Positions 37,220 through 46,719 of a stretch of 64,000 bases of DNA are shown here, piece by piece. The notes under the pieces were generated by a model. That model saw nothing but the letters and a program-made list of their open reading frames with translations, was not told the DNA's origin and made no database searches. The DNA lies in contig NZ_BAOS01000010.1 of the NCBI RefSeq assembly GCF_002443295.1, forward strand, positions 1 through 64,000. The letters are read 5' to 3'. A program made the translations under genes and the position numbers. This DNA is from Candidatus Scalindua japonica. GTDB taxonomy: Bacteria > Planctomycetota > Brocadiia > Brocadiales > Scalinduaceae. Each line of letters begins with the position of its first letter. Within the stretch, counting starts at the first letter, position 1.

Positions 37220-40200
37220 TTACAGTCCTTTATTTCGTTGCTTTCTTGCCAATTTACGAGCCTCACCTCGGCTCAAACCTTGTTGAGAAGAATATTCATC
37301 ACTTTGTTCCTGGCCTAAAAATTTGGCAAAAGAGCTAATAGTCGGGTATTCAAACATTGGAAGCATTGGTATATCGCGCTTAAGCAGTTTTTGCAATTTG
37401 TTATTAATCTGGACTATGTGTATTGAATTACCACCTAGATCAAACAATTTGTCATTGATACCTATCTCTTCTCTACCTAGTACTTCCTTCCAGATTGTCG
37501 CTATGTTTCGTTCTAATTCGGTTTGGGGTATTACTTTATCAGTTATTTCCAACTCAGAGTCAAGATTCCCCTCCAGACCCGACAGGGCCTTGCGATCAAC
37601 CTTGCCGTTAGGAGTCAGAGGCATGGAGTCAATCACAACAAAAGATGATGGTATCATGTATTCTGGTAGTTTCTCTGCCAGGTATCTCTGTAATTCAACA
37701 ACAATATCATCGTCGGGTTTCGATTCTTGAACGGATTGAACAAAAGAAGGTGATTTACTCATTTCCTGAACTAATGACTGGTCTTTAATTTGTTGATCAA
37801 CCCGCCCACCAACTAAACTGTGAAGGTAAACATGGCTTTCCTCAAGGTCAAATAAATGTCTTATTTGTTGAAAATCAAAACCTCCAATCTGGCACAGTCC
37901 GATCTGATTATCAACCGCTGTAGTTTCTAAAAGCTGGCTCATTATTCCTGCTTCCAGCATACAAAAATCTCTTGCTAATACTCCATACATGGGATAGACA
38001 GCGTTAAGCTGTCCAATGAAAAAGACCGCAAAAGCTGACTCATCAAATATAGTGTTGTTTCCTGTAGTATATACGCCTGCATCAATATTTGGATTAGCTG
38101 ATATCAACATAAGACGATGATCAATAGGGTGATGATAGTACGTTCCTCCGGTGAGTCCATCCACCCTGCCTGGCTTAATATATATATATGTTTGCACCGG
38201 GTAGAGTCCTCCAGCAGAACCGTATCGATACTTTGGAAATGTCGATTCACCAACTCTAATCTGAAGGAGACAACTTAAAAACTCACTGAAATGTTCTAAG
38301 GTAATGGGCTCTTGTAGAAATCTTCGAAAGCTGCGACGTTCAGTAAAGACTTTTTTCAAGTTTTCATTGAGCATTGGTTTGATTAGTTGTGTATAAGGCT
38401 TATCACCTTCTTTATTGTGTATCCCCATTTCTTTTAGCTTAAATTGCAGGCGTTCCATTGGGTCAAATAACTGTACCTGTTCTATCCGGTGCACTTCGAA
38501 GTCCCCGGTCTTGTCATCCTTAGCGTTTGCATGCTTATTTACTGTTGGTATCTGTCCATTGTTGAGGACAACGTAGGCTACCAGGCGCTTGTTACCTGAC
38601 AACTCACCTAATGCTGTAACTACTACTGAACTAACAGCCGGATGCCGTGACAAAACAACCTCTATCTCCTCCAACTCTATTCGATAACCCTGTACCTTAA
38701 CCTGAAAGTCCTCTCTTCCAAGAAACTCTATGTTTCCATCAGGAAGATATCGACCCAGATCTCCTGTATAATACAAACGTTCTCCCGTCTTCGGATGCGT
38801 CATGAAACTCTTATCTGTTTTCTCCTCATCTCGCCAATACCCTTTTGCCAAGCCAATACCTCCAATATATAACTGACCTGGGACCCACATCGGACACGGC
38901 TCCAGCATTTCACTTAAAACATGAAAACATTGGTTCTTCATTGGTCGACCATACGGAATGCTTTTCCACTCAGGAGCAACCTCTTCTATAGGGAATAAAA
39001 TCGACCAGATTGATGCTTCAGTAGCGCCACCGAGGCTAATTAATTTTACACCTTTGATCAAATTTCTTATTGAAGCAGGCAAGGTCACTGGAATCCAATC
39101 CCCACTCATTAATACCAACTGAATTGAGGAAAGACCGGCAGTTGATTGTTGACCAGACACATGTTCCACAAACATCTGCATCAAAGCCGGTACAGAGTTC
39201 CATATACTTACCTTTTCTCGCGTAACCAACTCAAGCCAGTGAGATGGCTCCAACTTTTTTGATGCATCAGGCATGACAATCGTACCGCCTACCGACAGTA
39301 AGCCAAAAATATCGTAGACAGATAGATCAAAATTTAATTCTGAAATAGCAAAAACGCTATCCTCATGTCCCACATTAAATCGCTGATTGATATCAATAAT
39401 CGTATTAACTGCTCCTCTATGATCAATCATTACTCCCTTCGGCTGTCCTGTCGATCCAGAGGTGAAAATTACATAGGCCAAATCCTCTTCATTCTGTACA
39501 GGCTCTAGATCCCCTTTAGTAAATCCTTCTATATTCTCTTTGTCTAAGCTAAATCGCTTTACATTATCTGGCCACTCCAATGTCACATCCAACCTTGAAT
39601 GAGTTAAAACAAACCGAATTTCAGCTATTTCTAAAAGATACCAGAGTCGTTCCCTGGGAACACCAGGATCAATGGGAAGATATGCAGCCCCTGATTTTAG
39701 AATGCCAAGCACAGCAACAACCTGCTCCCAACCTTTTTCCATAACCACTGCAACCAGAGTATTTGGTTTAGCATCCATCTCTCTAAGCTTATATCCAATC
39801 TTATTTGAGCGTTGATGTAATTCCTGATACGTTAACGTCTTACTTGAAGTTACCACTGAACTTTGGTTGGGGCGTAATAACACCTGTTTTTCAAACATAG
39901 TATGAAGCAATTCATTTGAAATCGGTGCTTCAGTGGTATTGACGGAAACACGCTGCTGAAGCTGATCAGGTGGCACTAATTCAGAAGTTACTTCCTGCCA
40001 TGCCTTCTCATCATCTGCTAAGCATTGTAAGAAACGGCAATAGGCGCTGAACATATCATCTATAAGTCCATCAGGAAATAGATCATCCACCACATCCCAG
40101 TTAAAGACCAAGGCATCAGTTTCCTCATACACCAGATGATCGAACCAAACCTGAGGTGTCTGGCTTATGCCATAAACCATATCAACTACTCCAGTCAACG

Positions 40201-43200
40201 CAAAGTTATCCTGGCCAGACACACCAAGTCCAAGACCACTTGTAAATACAACAGGTATTGTCGACATCGAAGCATCTCCACTGGCTTGAACAAGTTCCCT
40301 CTGGACTTGCACGCCACTAACATAGCTATAATCCAGATTCTTCCAAAGCTGATTCTGATGACAGCGGGCCCGGACTTCAAAAGTGTCTTTTACCGAATTA
40401 TCTATTGCAAGTATAGTTGTTGAAGTAAAGTCTCCTACGACGTAATTTACTTGAGAATGCAGGGGATGACGATTGAAGAGTGTCAAATTAATGGAAAATT
40501 CAGAACTTTTGCTCCAAGTGGTAAGGACCTCTGCAAAGGCAGCCAATAATATCCCTGAGGGGGTAATCCCCGCTCGTGATGCTTTATTTTTTAATCGAAC
40601 CCAAGTTCCCTGCTCTAATCCACCACTCCTTCGGATAAATCGGGGAGATGTTATGGAATCAGGATTTGACACTAGTGGTAACTCAGGCGCAGGAGGCAAC
40701 TCCAACAAACGGCCCCGCCAATAATCCAGAGACTGCTGATATAGTCCAGAGTCTTTAAAAGCAACCATGGCGAATACATAGTCCCTGAATGAGATATTAA
40801 GAGGAGGAAGAGAAACTTCAGGATTATTATAAAGTAAGGAAAATTCATAAATGAGTATTTGGATACTCCGAATGTCACCGATCATGAGATCATAGCTTAT
40901 GTGAAACCTGGTACGCTGGTCGTTTAACAGAGAAGCTCGAATCTCAAACAGAGGGCATTTGTTAACTGGAAGTAATTGATGGGACATATTTTGTCTAATA
41001 TCTTCCAGACGAGATGCTATTGCCTTAGAATCTTGCCCACGTAAATCTAAAACATCAATTTGGTAAGAGGGTAATTGTTTTATTATCTGCTGTTGACCAT
41101 CTGCCAGAATGACAGCACGCAACATGTCATGACGTTCTATTAACTTTTGTAAGGCATGATTGACCCGCCCCAGATCCACTCCCTCTTTTTCAACCTCAAC
41201 GTAGTGATGACATGCCACTTTACCCAACCCGAAAGTACCGCTTCGACCAATCAAATAAGCCTGCTGCATATCAGTGAGTGGGAAAGGTAAGTAACGCTGG
41301 TCTTGAGAAGGTACTATCTTGGGCAATGAAACATGAGGGTGATTAAAAGAAGAAAAGGAATCAGGCAACTGATCAAGTACCTTTTTTGCAAGATGGGCAA
41401 CACTAATATTCTGTAGAAAGTCAATCAAGGGAATGTCCACTCCCAGACTGGTACTCAAAACATTCTTCAACTCGATGGCCTTCAGAGAATCGAGTCCCAG
41501 TTCCATCATGGATTGTTGTGAATCAAACAACTGAGATGAATCAAGCACCATAACTTTGACAACCAGGTCTCTAATGTAAGCTATTATGAGGTCATATCGT
41601 TCGCCTGGAGACGCATTTTCAAAATTATTAAATAATTTTGATGCTGATGCCTTACCAAATTGACGTAAGAAATTAATAGGCAACCCCAACAACATTTTCG
41701 CAGTATAATATTCGATTGGTATTAGATGATGTCTATGTAATAAGTTTTCTTCATTTACTATATTTAAGCTCCAATTATTTCTTTTACAAAATTTGTTATT
41801 TTTACTTTTATGTAAAGTTAACTGATCTACCTGATAAGTTTCTCCAATATCATCCTGGTTTTTTAATTCTCTAGTTCTAAAGTTAGAATCATAATAGCAC
41901 TCTATAAAATCGATCGAATCCGGAATATTATTTATTGGTAAGCTATATTTAATATAATCGTAATCACCTTTAACTTTCTCACATTTTTCTCTTTCAATAA
42001 AATCTAAGAATGGTTTATTTTTGTCCGTTGGATAGAATTTTGCTTCTATTGAAGTCAAATTCTGCTTTTTACAATATTTCTTGAGCCTTAACATTATTGC
42101 ATCTTCTATCCTTCTTCCCAAGACCCTACAGCTTAATAAAAATGTATCGAGAAATAATTTATCTTTCTCCTCTTTAATAATAACGACACCAACCAATCCA
42201 TAATCTCCAAATCGGTCAGTCACTTCAATTACCCAGCATTTAATATTTGGCATATTAATCAAAGACTCTATTTCTTCTTCTGTTCTACGAATAGTACTCA
42301 AGTTAAATTGGTTCGTCCTCTGGGTTAATTGAGAAACTCTAGCTATTTGCATTTTCTCAACCAGATTCATACTCATTTTCAATTCTAACCCTTTGAGAAA
42401 ATCAGGTAACGAGGATACGCCCTCCTGCGCCTTCCGTCTTTTACTTTCAGCAATATACTTTGATGTGCGTTTTTTATCTTCCCGGGTAACTTTAAATCTA
42501 TCAAATGCCCAGGCAAGTTTTAGATAAGCAGGAATCTGATCAGCATCTTCTGGTAATTGAAGTGTTAAAACTTCAGGACAGTTGGTCATTACCTCTGTAC
42601 ATTCCAAAGGATTATCATCTATAAATATAAAGCTGTCCTTTCCTAAATTTAACTCGCTTTCTAACTCTTTTATATTCTCTGATTTCGCTTGCCAATTGAT
42701 TCGCCAATTGACAAAATGTTCTTTCTTTAATATCATCTGCGGATTGTTTTCAAACACATCCCACACATCTGTTTCATTGTTTTTACTGCACAAAACCAAT
42801 AAGAACCCTTCGTTGTATTTTTGAAGTATAAACTTTTGTAATTCTAAATGAAAATTATCTATGATAACACCTAAAGCCCCATCTTCCCCACAAACACCTT
42901 TCCATAACGTATTATCACAATCAAGTGTTATAACTTTAAATTGTTGCGTTCTAAATGAATATATTTTTCGGGCAATTATTGTTCCCATTGCTGCGTAATA
43001 TTCATCACTAAAGGGGAGATGACCAGTTTCGTCTTTCTGTATATCAAAAATGTTTTTGATGTTATAAAGCCGATCCAATTCCGTAAAATCTATTATATGT
43101 ATATCCTCTATCTCTTTTAAAATTTTTTTCCAGCGAATGTTCATATGCCCTAAATAACTCATCATTGTATCGCTTAATGATAAATGTGTGGAAACTGGAA

Positions 43201-43630
43201 ATACTGCAACAAAATAGGAAGCTGATTTTTTTTTATTTTTTAGTGTTTCAGTAAGTTCCAAAAAGTTTCTCTCTATTTTTTTACACCTTTCTGCATCTGG
43301 GGTTTGATCATTGCGAATCCAATCCTCAAAGCGAATTAATAATAAAACAACCCCATCAGTAGTTGATATTAAACTTGATGGGTCAAGCAATTCCTGAAAA
43401 ACCTGATTATATGGTGCAAATTGAATAGCTATATCCACATCAAACTGTTTACACCACCACCTTATATAGTCTTCAACTGGTTCAGAAGTAAATGTAGCGC
43501 TTACCGTTAATTGAACAGATTCTTTTACAGATACTCCTTCATCTTGCTCCAGCAAAACACTTCTTTCCCTTTTCCCTTCATTAAAATCAAAACGAGAAAC
43601 TGCTTGTGTGTTATTTTCTCTATTCTTCAT
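37220..43630 (-). CDS. Starter NRPS: FkbH-ACP-Cy-A(Cys)-Ox-PCP
   Basis: The protein is about 2,136 aa from the ATG at 43,630 (weak GAAGTG upstream); an in-frame TTG at 43,654 is the alternative. Residues 45-560 are an FkbH-like unit: HAD motif DCDNTLW at about 237 and a GNAT-like C-terminal part, which in this family loads a glyceryl unit from 1,3-bisphosphoglycerate onto an ACP. ACP: GLDSL, about 715. Heterocyclization domain: about 780-1,210, with DLMIGD (DxxxxD) and VGDFTS. Adenylation domain: from about 1,245, with TSGSTGQPKG. Its eight pocket residues plus the next and final Lys read DLYNLSLIWK, the textbook cysteine code. An FMN oxidase domain (about 1,750-1,950) is inserted before the last A-domain motif (NGKVDRKAL). 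PCP: GGNSI, about 2,069. Predicted product: a 2-substituted thiazole passed to PKS1. Confidence 0.93.
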   Translation of the reverse strand: MKNRENNTQAVSRFDFNEGKRERSVLLEQDEGVSVKESVQLTVSATFTSEPVEDYIRWWCKQFDVDIAIQFAPYNQVFQELLDPSSLISTTDGVVLLLIRFEDWIRNDQTPDAERCKKIERNFLELTETLKNKKKSASYFVAVFPVSTHLSLSDTMMSYLGHMNIRWKKILKEIEDIHIIDFTELDRLYNIKNIFDIQKDETGHLPFSDEYYAAMGTIIARKIYSFRTQQFKVITLDCDNTLWKGVCGEDGALGVIIDNFHLELQKFILQKYNEGFLLVLCSKNNETDVWDVFENNPQMILKKEHFVNWRINWQAKSENIKELESELNLGKDSFIFIDDNPLECTEVMTNCPEVLTLQLPEDADQIPAYLKLAWAFDRFKVTREDKKRTSKYIAESKRRKAQEGVSSLPDFLKGLELKMSMNLVEKMQIARVSQLTQRTNQFNLSTIRRTEEEIESLINMPNIKCWVIEVTDRFGDYGLVGVVIIKEEKDKLFLDTFLLSCRVLGRRIEDAIMLRLKKYCKKQNLTSIEAKFYPTDKNKPFLDFIEREKCEKVKGDYDYIKYSLPINNIPDSIDFIECYYDSNFRTRELKNQDDIGETYQVDQLTLHKSKNNKFCKRNNWSLNIVNEENLLHRHHLIPIEYYTAKMLLGLPINFLRQFGKASASKLFNNFENASPGERYDLIIAYIRDLVVKVMVLDSSQLFDSQQSMMELGLDSLKAIELKNVLSTSLGVDIPLIDFLQNISVAHLAKKVLDQLPDSFSSFNHPHVSLPKIVPSQDQRYLPFPLTDMQQAYLIGRSGTFGLGKVACHHYVEVEKEGVDLGRVNHALQKLIERHDMLRAVILADGQQQIIKQLPSYQIDVLDLRGQDSKAIASRLEDIRQNMSHQLLPVNKCPLFEIRASLLNDQRTRFHISYDLMIGDIRSIQILIYEFSLLYNNPEVSLPPLNISFRDYVFAMVAFKDSGLYQQSLDYWRGRLLELPPAPELPLVSNPDSITSPRFIRRSGGLEQGTWVRLKNKASRAGITPSGILLAAFAEVLTTWSKSSEFSINLTLFNRHPLHSQVNYVVGDFTSTTILAIDNSVKDTFEVRARCHQNQLWKNLDYSYVSGVQVQRELVQASGDASMSTIPVVFTSGLGLGVSGQDNFALTGVVDMVYGISQTPQVWFDHLVYEETDALVFNWDVVDDLFPDGLIDDMFSAYCRFLQCLADDEKAWQEVTSELVPPDQLQQRVSVNTTEAPISNELLHTMFEKQVLLRPNQSSVVTSSKTLTYQELHQRSNKIGYKLREMDAKPNTLVAVVMEKGWEQVVAVLGILKSGAAYLPIDPGVPRERLWYLLEIAEIRFVLTHSRLDVTLEWPDNVKRFSLDKENIEGFTKGDLEPVQNEEDLAYVIFTSGSTGQPKGVMIDHRGAVNTIIDINQRFNVGHEDSVFAISELNFDLSVYDIFGLLSVGGTIVMPDASKKLEPSHWLELVTREKVSIWNSVPALMQMFVEHVSGQQSTAGLSSIQLVLMSGDWIPVTLPASIRNLIKGVKLISLGGATEASIWSILFPIEEVAPEWKSIPYGRPMKNQCFHVLSEMLEPCPMWVPGQLYIGGIGLAKGYWRDEEKTDKSFMTHPKTGERLYYTGDLGRYLPDGNIEFLGREDFQVKVQGYRIELEEIEVVLSRHPAVSSVVVTALGELSGNKRLVAYVVLNNGQIPTVNKHANAKDDKTGDFEVHRIEQVQLFDPMERLQFKLKEMGIHNKEGDKPYTQLIKPMLNENLKKVFTERRSFRRFLQEPITLEHFSEFLSCLLQIRVGESTFPKYRYGSAGGLYPVQTYIYIKPGRVDGLTGGTYYHHPIDHRLMLISANPNIDAGVYTTGNNTIFDESAFAVFFIGQLNAVYPMYGVLARDFCMLEAGIMSQLLETTAVDNQIGLCQIGGFDFQQIRHLFDLEESHVYLHSLVGGRVDQQIKDQSLVQEMSKSPSFVQSVQESKPDDDIVVELQRYLAEKLPEYMIPSSFVVIDSMPLTPNGKVDRKALSGLEGNLDSELEITDKVIPQTELERNIATIWKEVLGREEIGINDKLFDLGGNSIHIVQINNKLQKLLKRDIPMLPMFEYPTISSFAKFLGQEQSDEYSSQQGLSRGEARKLARKQRNKGL

Positions 43631-43739
43631 ATTCACTTCTTTTTTATTTTCCAAACAAATTTTTCAATTCTTTCAGGTATTAACATTAAAGTTTTCAAAG
43701 CAGCGTCAGCGGCCATCTTTATCTCTTCCTCTACTCATA

Positions 43740-45296
43740 TTATAAATAATTTTCTTTATTTTTTTCTTCATGATTTAACTTATTTCTGTAGACTACAGGA
43801 TCAATTCCTTTAGGCAAAGAATAAACATAATAATGATAGTTTATTCCTAATAATACGGCAAGAACATCAGTGCTTCTTTTATATGCAATCAACATTATTT
43901 TCAAAATAAATTTTATTTGAGAGAGATCTTTGGTCCATAAATATTTAGTAATGTATAGAAAGCTCAAGATCCTTAGATAAAATGGAATTTTTCCAGCATA
44001 CTTTTTAAAATGGCCCGTATTCCATAGGGCAGTTAGTCTTTTATAAATGGCAGGATACGCATGAATTTGTTGAAGCACCCAATAATAGGCATTTTGCAAT
44101 TCTTCTGGTGTCATATTTTGAGGTTTAAAGACTACCCTTTGAAAGTTGTAATTGTTCCAATCTCTATCCAGAATTCTTCCTTCTTTTTCCATTCTCTTAT
44201 AAAGTATAGTTCCAGGAAACGGAGTTAGAATTGATAACGTTGTTGCGAAAAAATTATTTTTATTTATAAAATCAACCAATTTTTTAAAATCCTCAACATC
44301 GTCTGCATCATTTCCCAAGATAAAAGAGGGTAAAATGTAAATTCCATGAGAATGAATTTTATCAATAGATTTTTTGTATTCGCTAATCTTATTTACCTTT
44401 TTATTCATTATTTTTAAATTCTCTGATTTTAAGGATTCAAACCCAATTAAGATTGCGTAGCATCCGCAACGATCCATTAAATTTAATAATTCATTATCAT
44501 TAGCAATATTTAATTGAGCCTGGCTCCACCACATAATTTTTAAATTGACCAGTGCACTAAATAATTCTTTTGCATACCTGTTATTTGCACAAATATTATC
44601 GTCTGAAAAGAAAATTCCTTTTTCTATTTTGAGGAAAAAATATTTCCCGAGTAGAAACCATTTAGGAAATCTTTTTATTTCTTCAATCACTTTGGAAACA
44701 GGTTTATGTTGCATTCCCTTTCCAAAAAAAGTATGTACCAGACAAAATTCACAATTATTGGGACAACCACGAGTAGTGTTAACACTATTCATTAAATATC
44801 TTCCAGAATGCAAAAGATCATGCCTGGGTATGTCTTGTTCATCTAATTTAGTTTTATTTGTGGATTGATATATATTCTTTAGTCTGTTATTTTTGAAGTC
44901 TTCTATAAATTCAGGCCAAACATTTTCTGCTTCACCGATAATTATACTATCTGCATGTTCAAGGGCCTCATCAGCCAGCATTGTAGGATGAATGCCACCC
45001 AAAACTACTTTTACTCCTTTTTGTCTAAATTTATCTGCAATTTCATAAGCACGCTTAGCTGTATATGTTAAAGTGGTTATTCCCACTAAATCAACCTGTT
45101 TATCAAAGTTGATTGGAAGGATATTTTCATCGATAATGGTGACTTCAATATCTGAAGGAGTTAAAGCCGCAATAGTTGGTAACGCTATGGGGTACACCAT
45201 AAATATTTCATTTCCCACAAGCTTACCCAATTCCTCAAAATTCCTCAAAACCCAGGCACATGTTTCAGCTGCAGGAGATATTAATTCAATTTTCAT
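43740..45296 (-). CDS. B12-binding radical SAM protein
   Basis: This 518-aa protein has an N-terminal cobalamin-binding-like region (about 1-130, including VGITTLTYTAKRA and LGGIHPTM) and a radical SAM core with CPNNCEFC (CxxxCxxC) at about 183-190. The C-terminal part contains ILTPFPGT and a region rich in Tyr and Trp. Such proteins perform methylations, ring formations and rearrangements on unactivated carbons. It lies between the acyltransferase-like gene and the NRPS on the same strand, so it may act on the polyketide or thiazole, for example as a C-methyltransferase. That is inference from position only. The C-terminus resembles the partial protein at the right edge of the window. ATG start with only a weak AAGAG upstream. 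Confidence 0.85.
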   Translation of the reverse strand: MKIELISPAAETCAWVLRNFEELGKLVGNEIFMVYPIALPTIAALTPSDIEVTIIDENILPINFDKQVDLVGITTLTYTAKRAYEIADKFRQKGVKVVLGGIHPTMLADEALEHADSIIIGEAENVWPEFIEDFKNNRLKNIYQSTNKTKLDEQDIPRHDLLHSGRYLMNSVNTTRGCPNNCEFCLVHTFFGKGMQHKPVSKVIEEIKRFPKWFLLGKYFFLKIEKGIFFSDDNICANNRYAKELFSALVNLKIMWWSQAQLNIANDNELLNLMDRCGCYAILIGFESLKSENLKIMNKKVNKISEYKKSIDKIHSHGIYILPSFILGNDADDVEDFKKLVDFINKNNFFATTLSILTPFPGTILYKRMEKEGRILDRDWNNYNFQRVVFKPQNMTPEELQNAYYWVLQQIHAYPAIYKRLTALWNTGHFKKYAGKIPFYLRILSFLYITKYLWTKDLSQIKFILKIMLIAYKRSTDVLAVLLGINYHYYVYSLPKGIDPVVYRNKLNHEEKNKENYL

Positions 45297-45536
45297 TTTT
45301 TTACTCTTTTCATTGGTCTATATAAAACTTACTAAACAATGCTCTTCAGGTTTAAAATTTCGTTAATTCTTTTGTATTTAAAAACACATAACTGTTTTCT
45401 TGAAAACATTAAATTGTTTAAAACACAAGAGGATCTTTTTTAAAGTCTCAAGTTATTAATTATCATAGCCTGTAAGATCAATATATTATGGCTGTTTTAT
45501 ACCTGGTTTTCCAAGACAAATATATCTCTTTTAAAT

Positions 45537-45554
45537 AACATCCTTATCGATGTT
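45537..45554 (-). terminator. Small hairpin just after the acyltransferase-like gene
   Basis: AACATC and GATGTT arms enclose a six-base loop right after the stop codon of the gene ending at 45,556, followed on the minus strand by ATTT. It is too short and AT-rich to be a strong terminator. The 260-base gap to the radical SAM gene otherwise shows no convincing promoter by eye. Confidence 0.25.
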
Positions 45555-45555
45555 G

Positions 45556-46518
45556 TTATTGATTTAGGACACTTTGTAATCGTTTTATATTATTTAAGTC
45601 TCTTCCAAACATATCAATTGTTGTTAGAGATTTTGATCCAGATTCATTTTTGATTATTTGTTTAACAAAATTCGCTAACGTTCCAGACGGTCCAATATCA
45701 ATATATGTAAAGTCTCCATTTCGTTCCCAAGATTCAATTGTTGCCAGGAAGTTGATTGGCTGTCTTGTAATTTGATAATAGTAATCAACGTGAATGTCGT
45801 CATGCTTCAGCAATCTCTGATATAAAGGAGAAATAATCGGGATGGTTATTTCCAGAAAAGAAAGGCATTTTAAAAACTGCTTAAATTCATTTTCAATTGG
45901 GTCCATTCGATACGAATGAAATCCGTGACTAACGGGAAGTATTTGAGCTGAAATGTCAATTTCATCAAGAAATGACTTTATTTTTTCCAGCTTTCCATGG
46001 TCACTGGTTATTACAAAATGATTGTCGTAGTTTATGCCAGCAATCGTAGTATCAGAGAACCGTTCTGTATTTTGCTTAAAGAACTTATAGTTAGTAAGAA
46101 TAGCCATCATACTCGCATTGGGAGTTAAATTTATAGTTAGCTCCGCATTCTTATGAACTAAAGCTATCGCATCTTCAAGGCTCAACACCCCAGCAACCAC
46201 ACTCGCCACATATTCACCCAGGCTATAACCTAATAGGTAACCAGGTTTTATCCCAAGGCTTAAAATGGTTTGATACAAGCTGTATTCAAAAATGAATATT
46301 GCCGGATGGGTATAAATTGTTTTATCAAACGGTTCAAACCTATCAGGTCTCTCCATGTAAATTATCTCTACCAGAGAGGCATGAATTAAAGGTTCATAAA
46401 TTTTACTACAATAATTCATCCAGTAATGAAAATTTTCGTTTTTTTCATAAAGTTCTTTCCCCATCTGATAATACTGAGAACCTTGACCAGAAAACATAAA
46501 GACTATAGGTTTATTCAT
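45556..46518 (-). CDS. Discrete acyltransferase-fold protein (acyl hydrolase or atypical trans-AT)
   Basis: This 320-aa FabD-fold protein has the nucleophile Ser in GYSLGEY (about residue 97) and the catalytic His in HGFHS (about 201). It is the only AT-fold protein in a window full of AT-less modules, so a role with this cluster is likely. In FabD and malonyl-specific trans-ATs an Arg about 25 residues after the nucleophile (VEMRG context) binds the malonate carboxylate. Here the aligned segment reads VHKNA, with Asn in that place. Loss of this Arg is typical of the acyl-hydrolase (PedC-like, proofreading) subgroup, or of ATs using non-carboxylated acyl groups. A normal malonyl-loading AT may therefore be encoded elsewhere. 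ATG start, no clear Shine-Dalgarno. Confidence 0.85.
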   Translation of the reverse strand: MNKPIVFMFSGQGSQYYQMGKELYEKNENFHYWMNYCSKIYEPLIHASLVEIIYMERPDRFEPFDKTIYTHPAIFIFEYSLYQTILSLGIKPGYLLGYSLGEYVASVVAGVLSLEDAIALVHKNAELTINLTPNASMMAILTNYKFFKQNTERFSDTTIAGINYDNHFVITSDHGKLEKIKSFLDEIDISAQILPVSHGFHSYRMDPIENEFKQFLKCLSFLEITIPIISPLYQRLLKHDDIHVDYYYQITRQPINFLATIESWERNGDFTYIDIGPSGTLANFVKQIIKNESGSKSLTTIDMFGRDLNNIKRLQSVLNQ

Positions 46519-46549
46519 AACATAAAATTAGAAAGTACAAGCAAGCAAA

Positions 46550-46593
46550 GAGGAAGTTTTTCAAGCCGCCTTTTATATTGAAAAAGTTTCCTC
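46550..46593. other. Long imperfect hairpin upstream of the acyltransferase-like gene
   Basis: Arms of 15 and 16 bases (GAGGAAGTTTTTCAA and its near-perfect complement, one bulge) enclose a 13-base loop. It lies about 30 bases upstream of the ATG at 46,518 and downstream of the PPTase remnant. On the minus strand it would sit in the leader of the cluster transcript, or could terminate upstream transcripts weakly (T-rich tail). Confidence 0.45.
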
Positions 46594-46719
46594 CGTTAGA
46601 TAACTGCAGGTACTTTGGTTGTAGTTTTACAAAACTGCATTTTATGAAAAAAACTCATTAAAACATACTAAAAAACGTTCTATTGAGTTGTCTAGTACCG
46701 TCTTACTTGCTGCAAGACG

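Noticed and set aside
43740-45296. Hopanoid methylase (HpnP/HpnR) identity for the radical SAM protein
   Set aside because: Only general B12-radical SAM features are visible; no basis for a hopanoid role.
45556-46518. Ordinary malonyl-CoA:ACP transacylase (FabD)
   Set aside because: The carboxylate-binding Arg position is Asn and the gene sits in a PKS operon, so a housekeeping FabD call is not supported.
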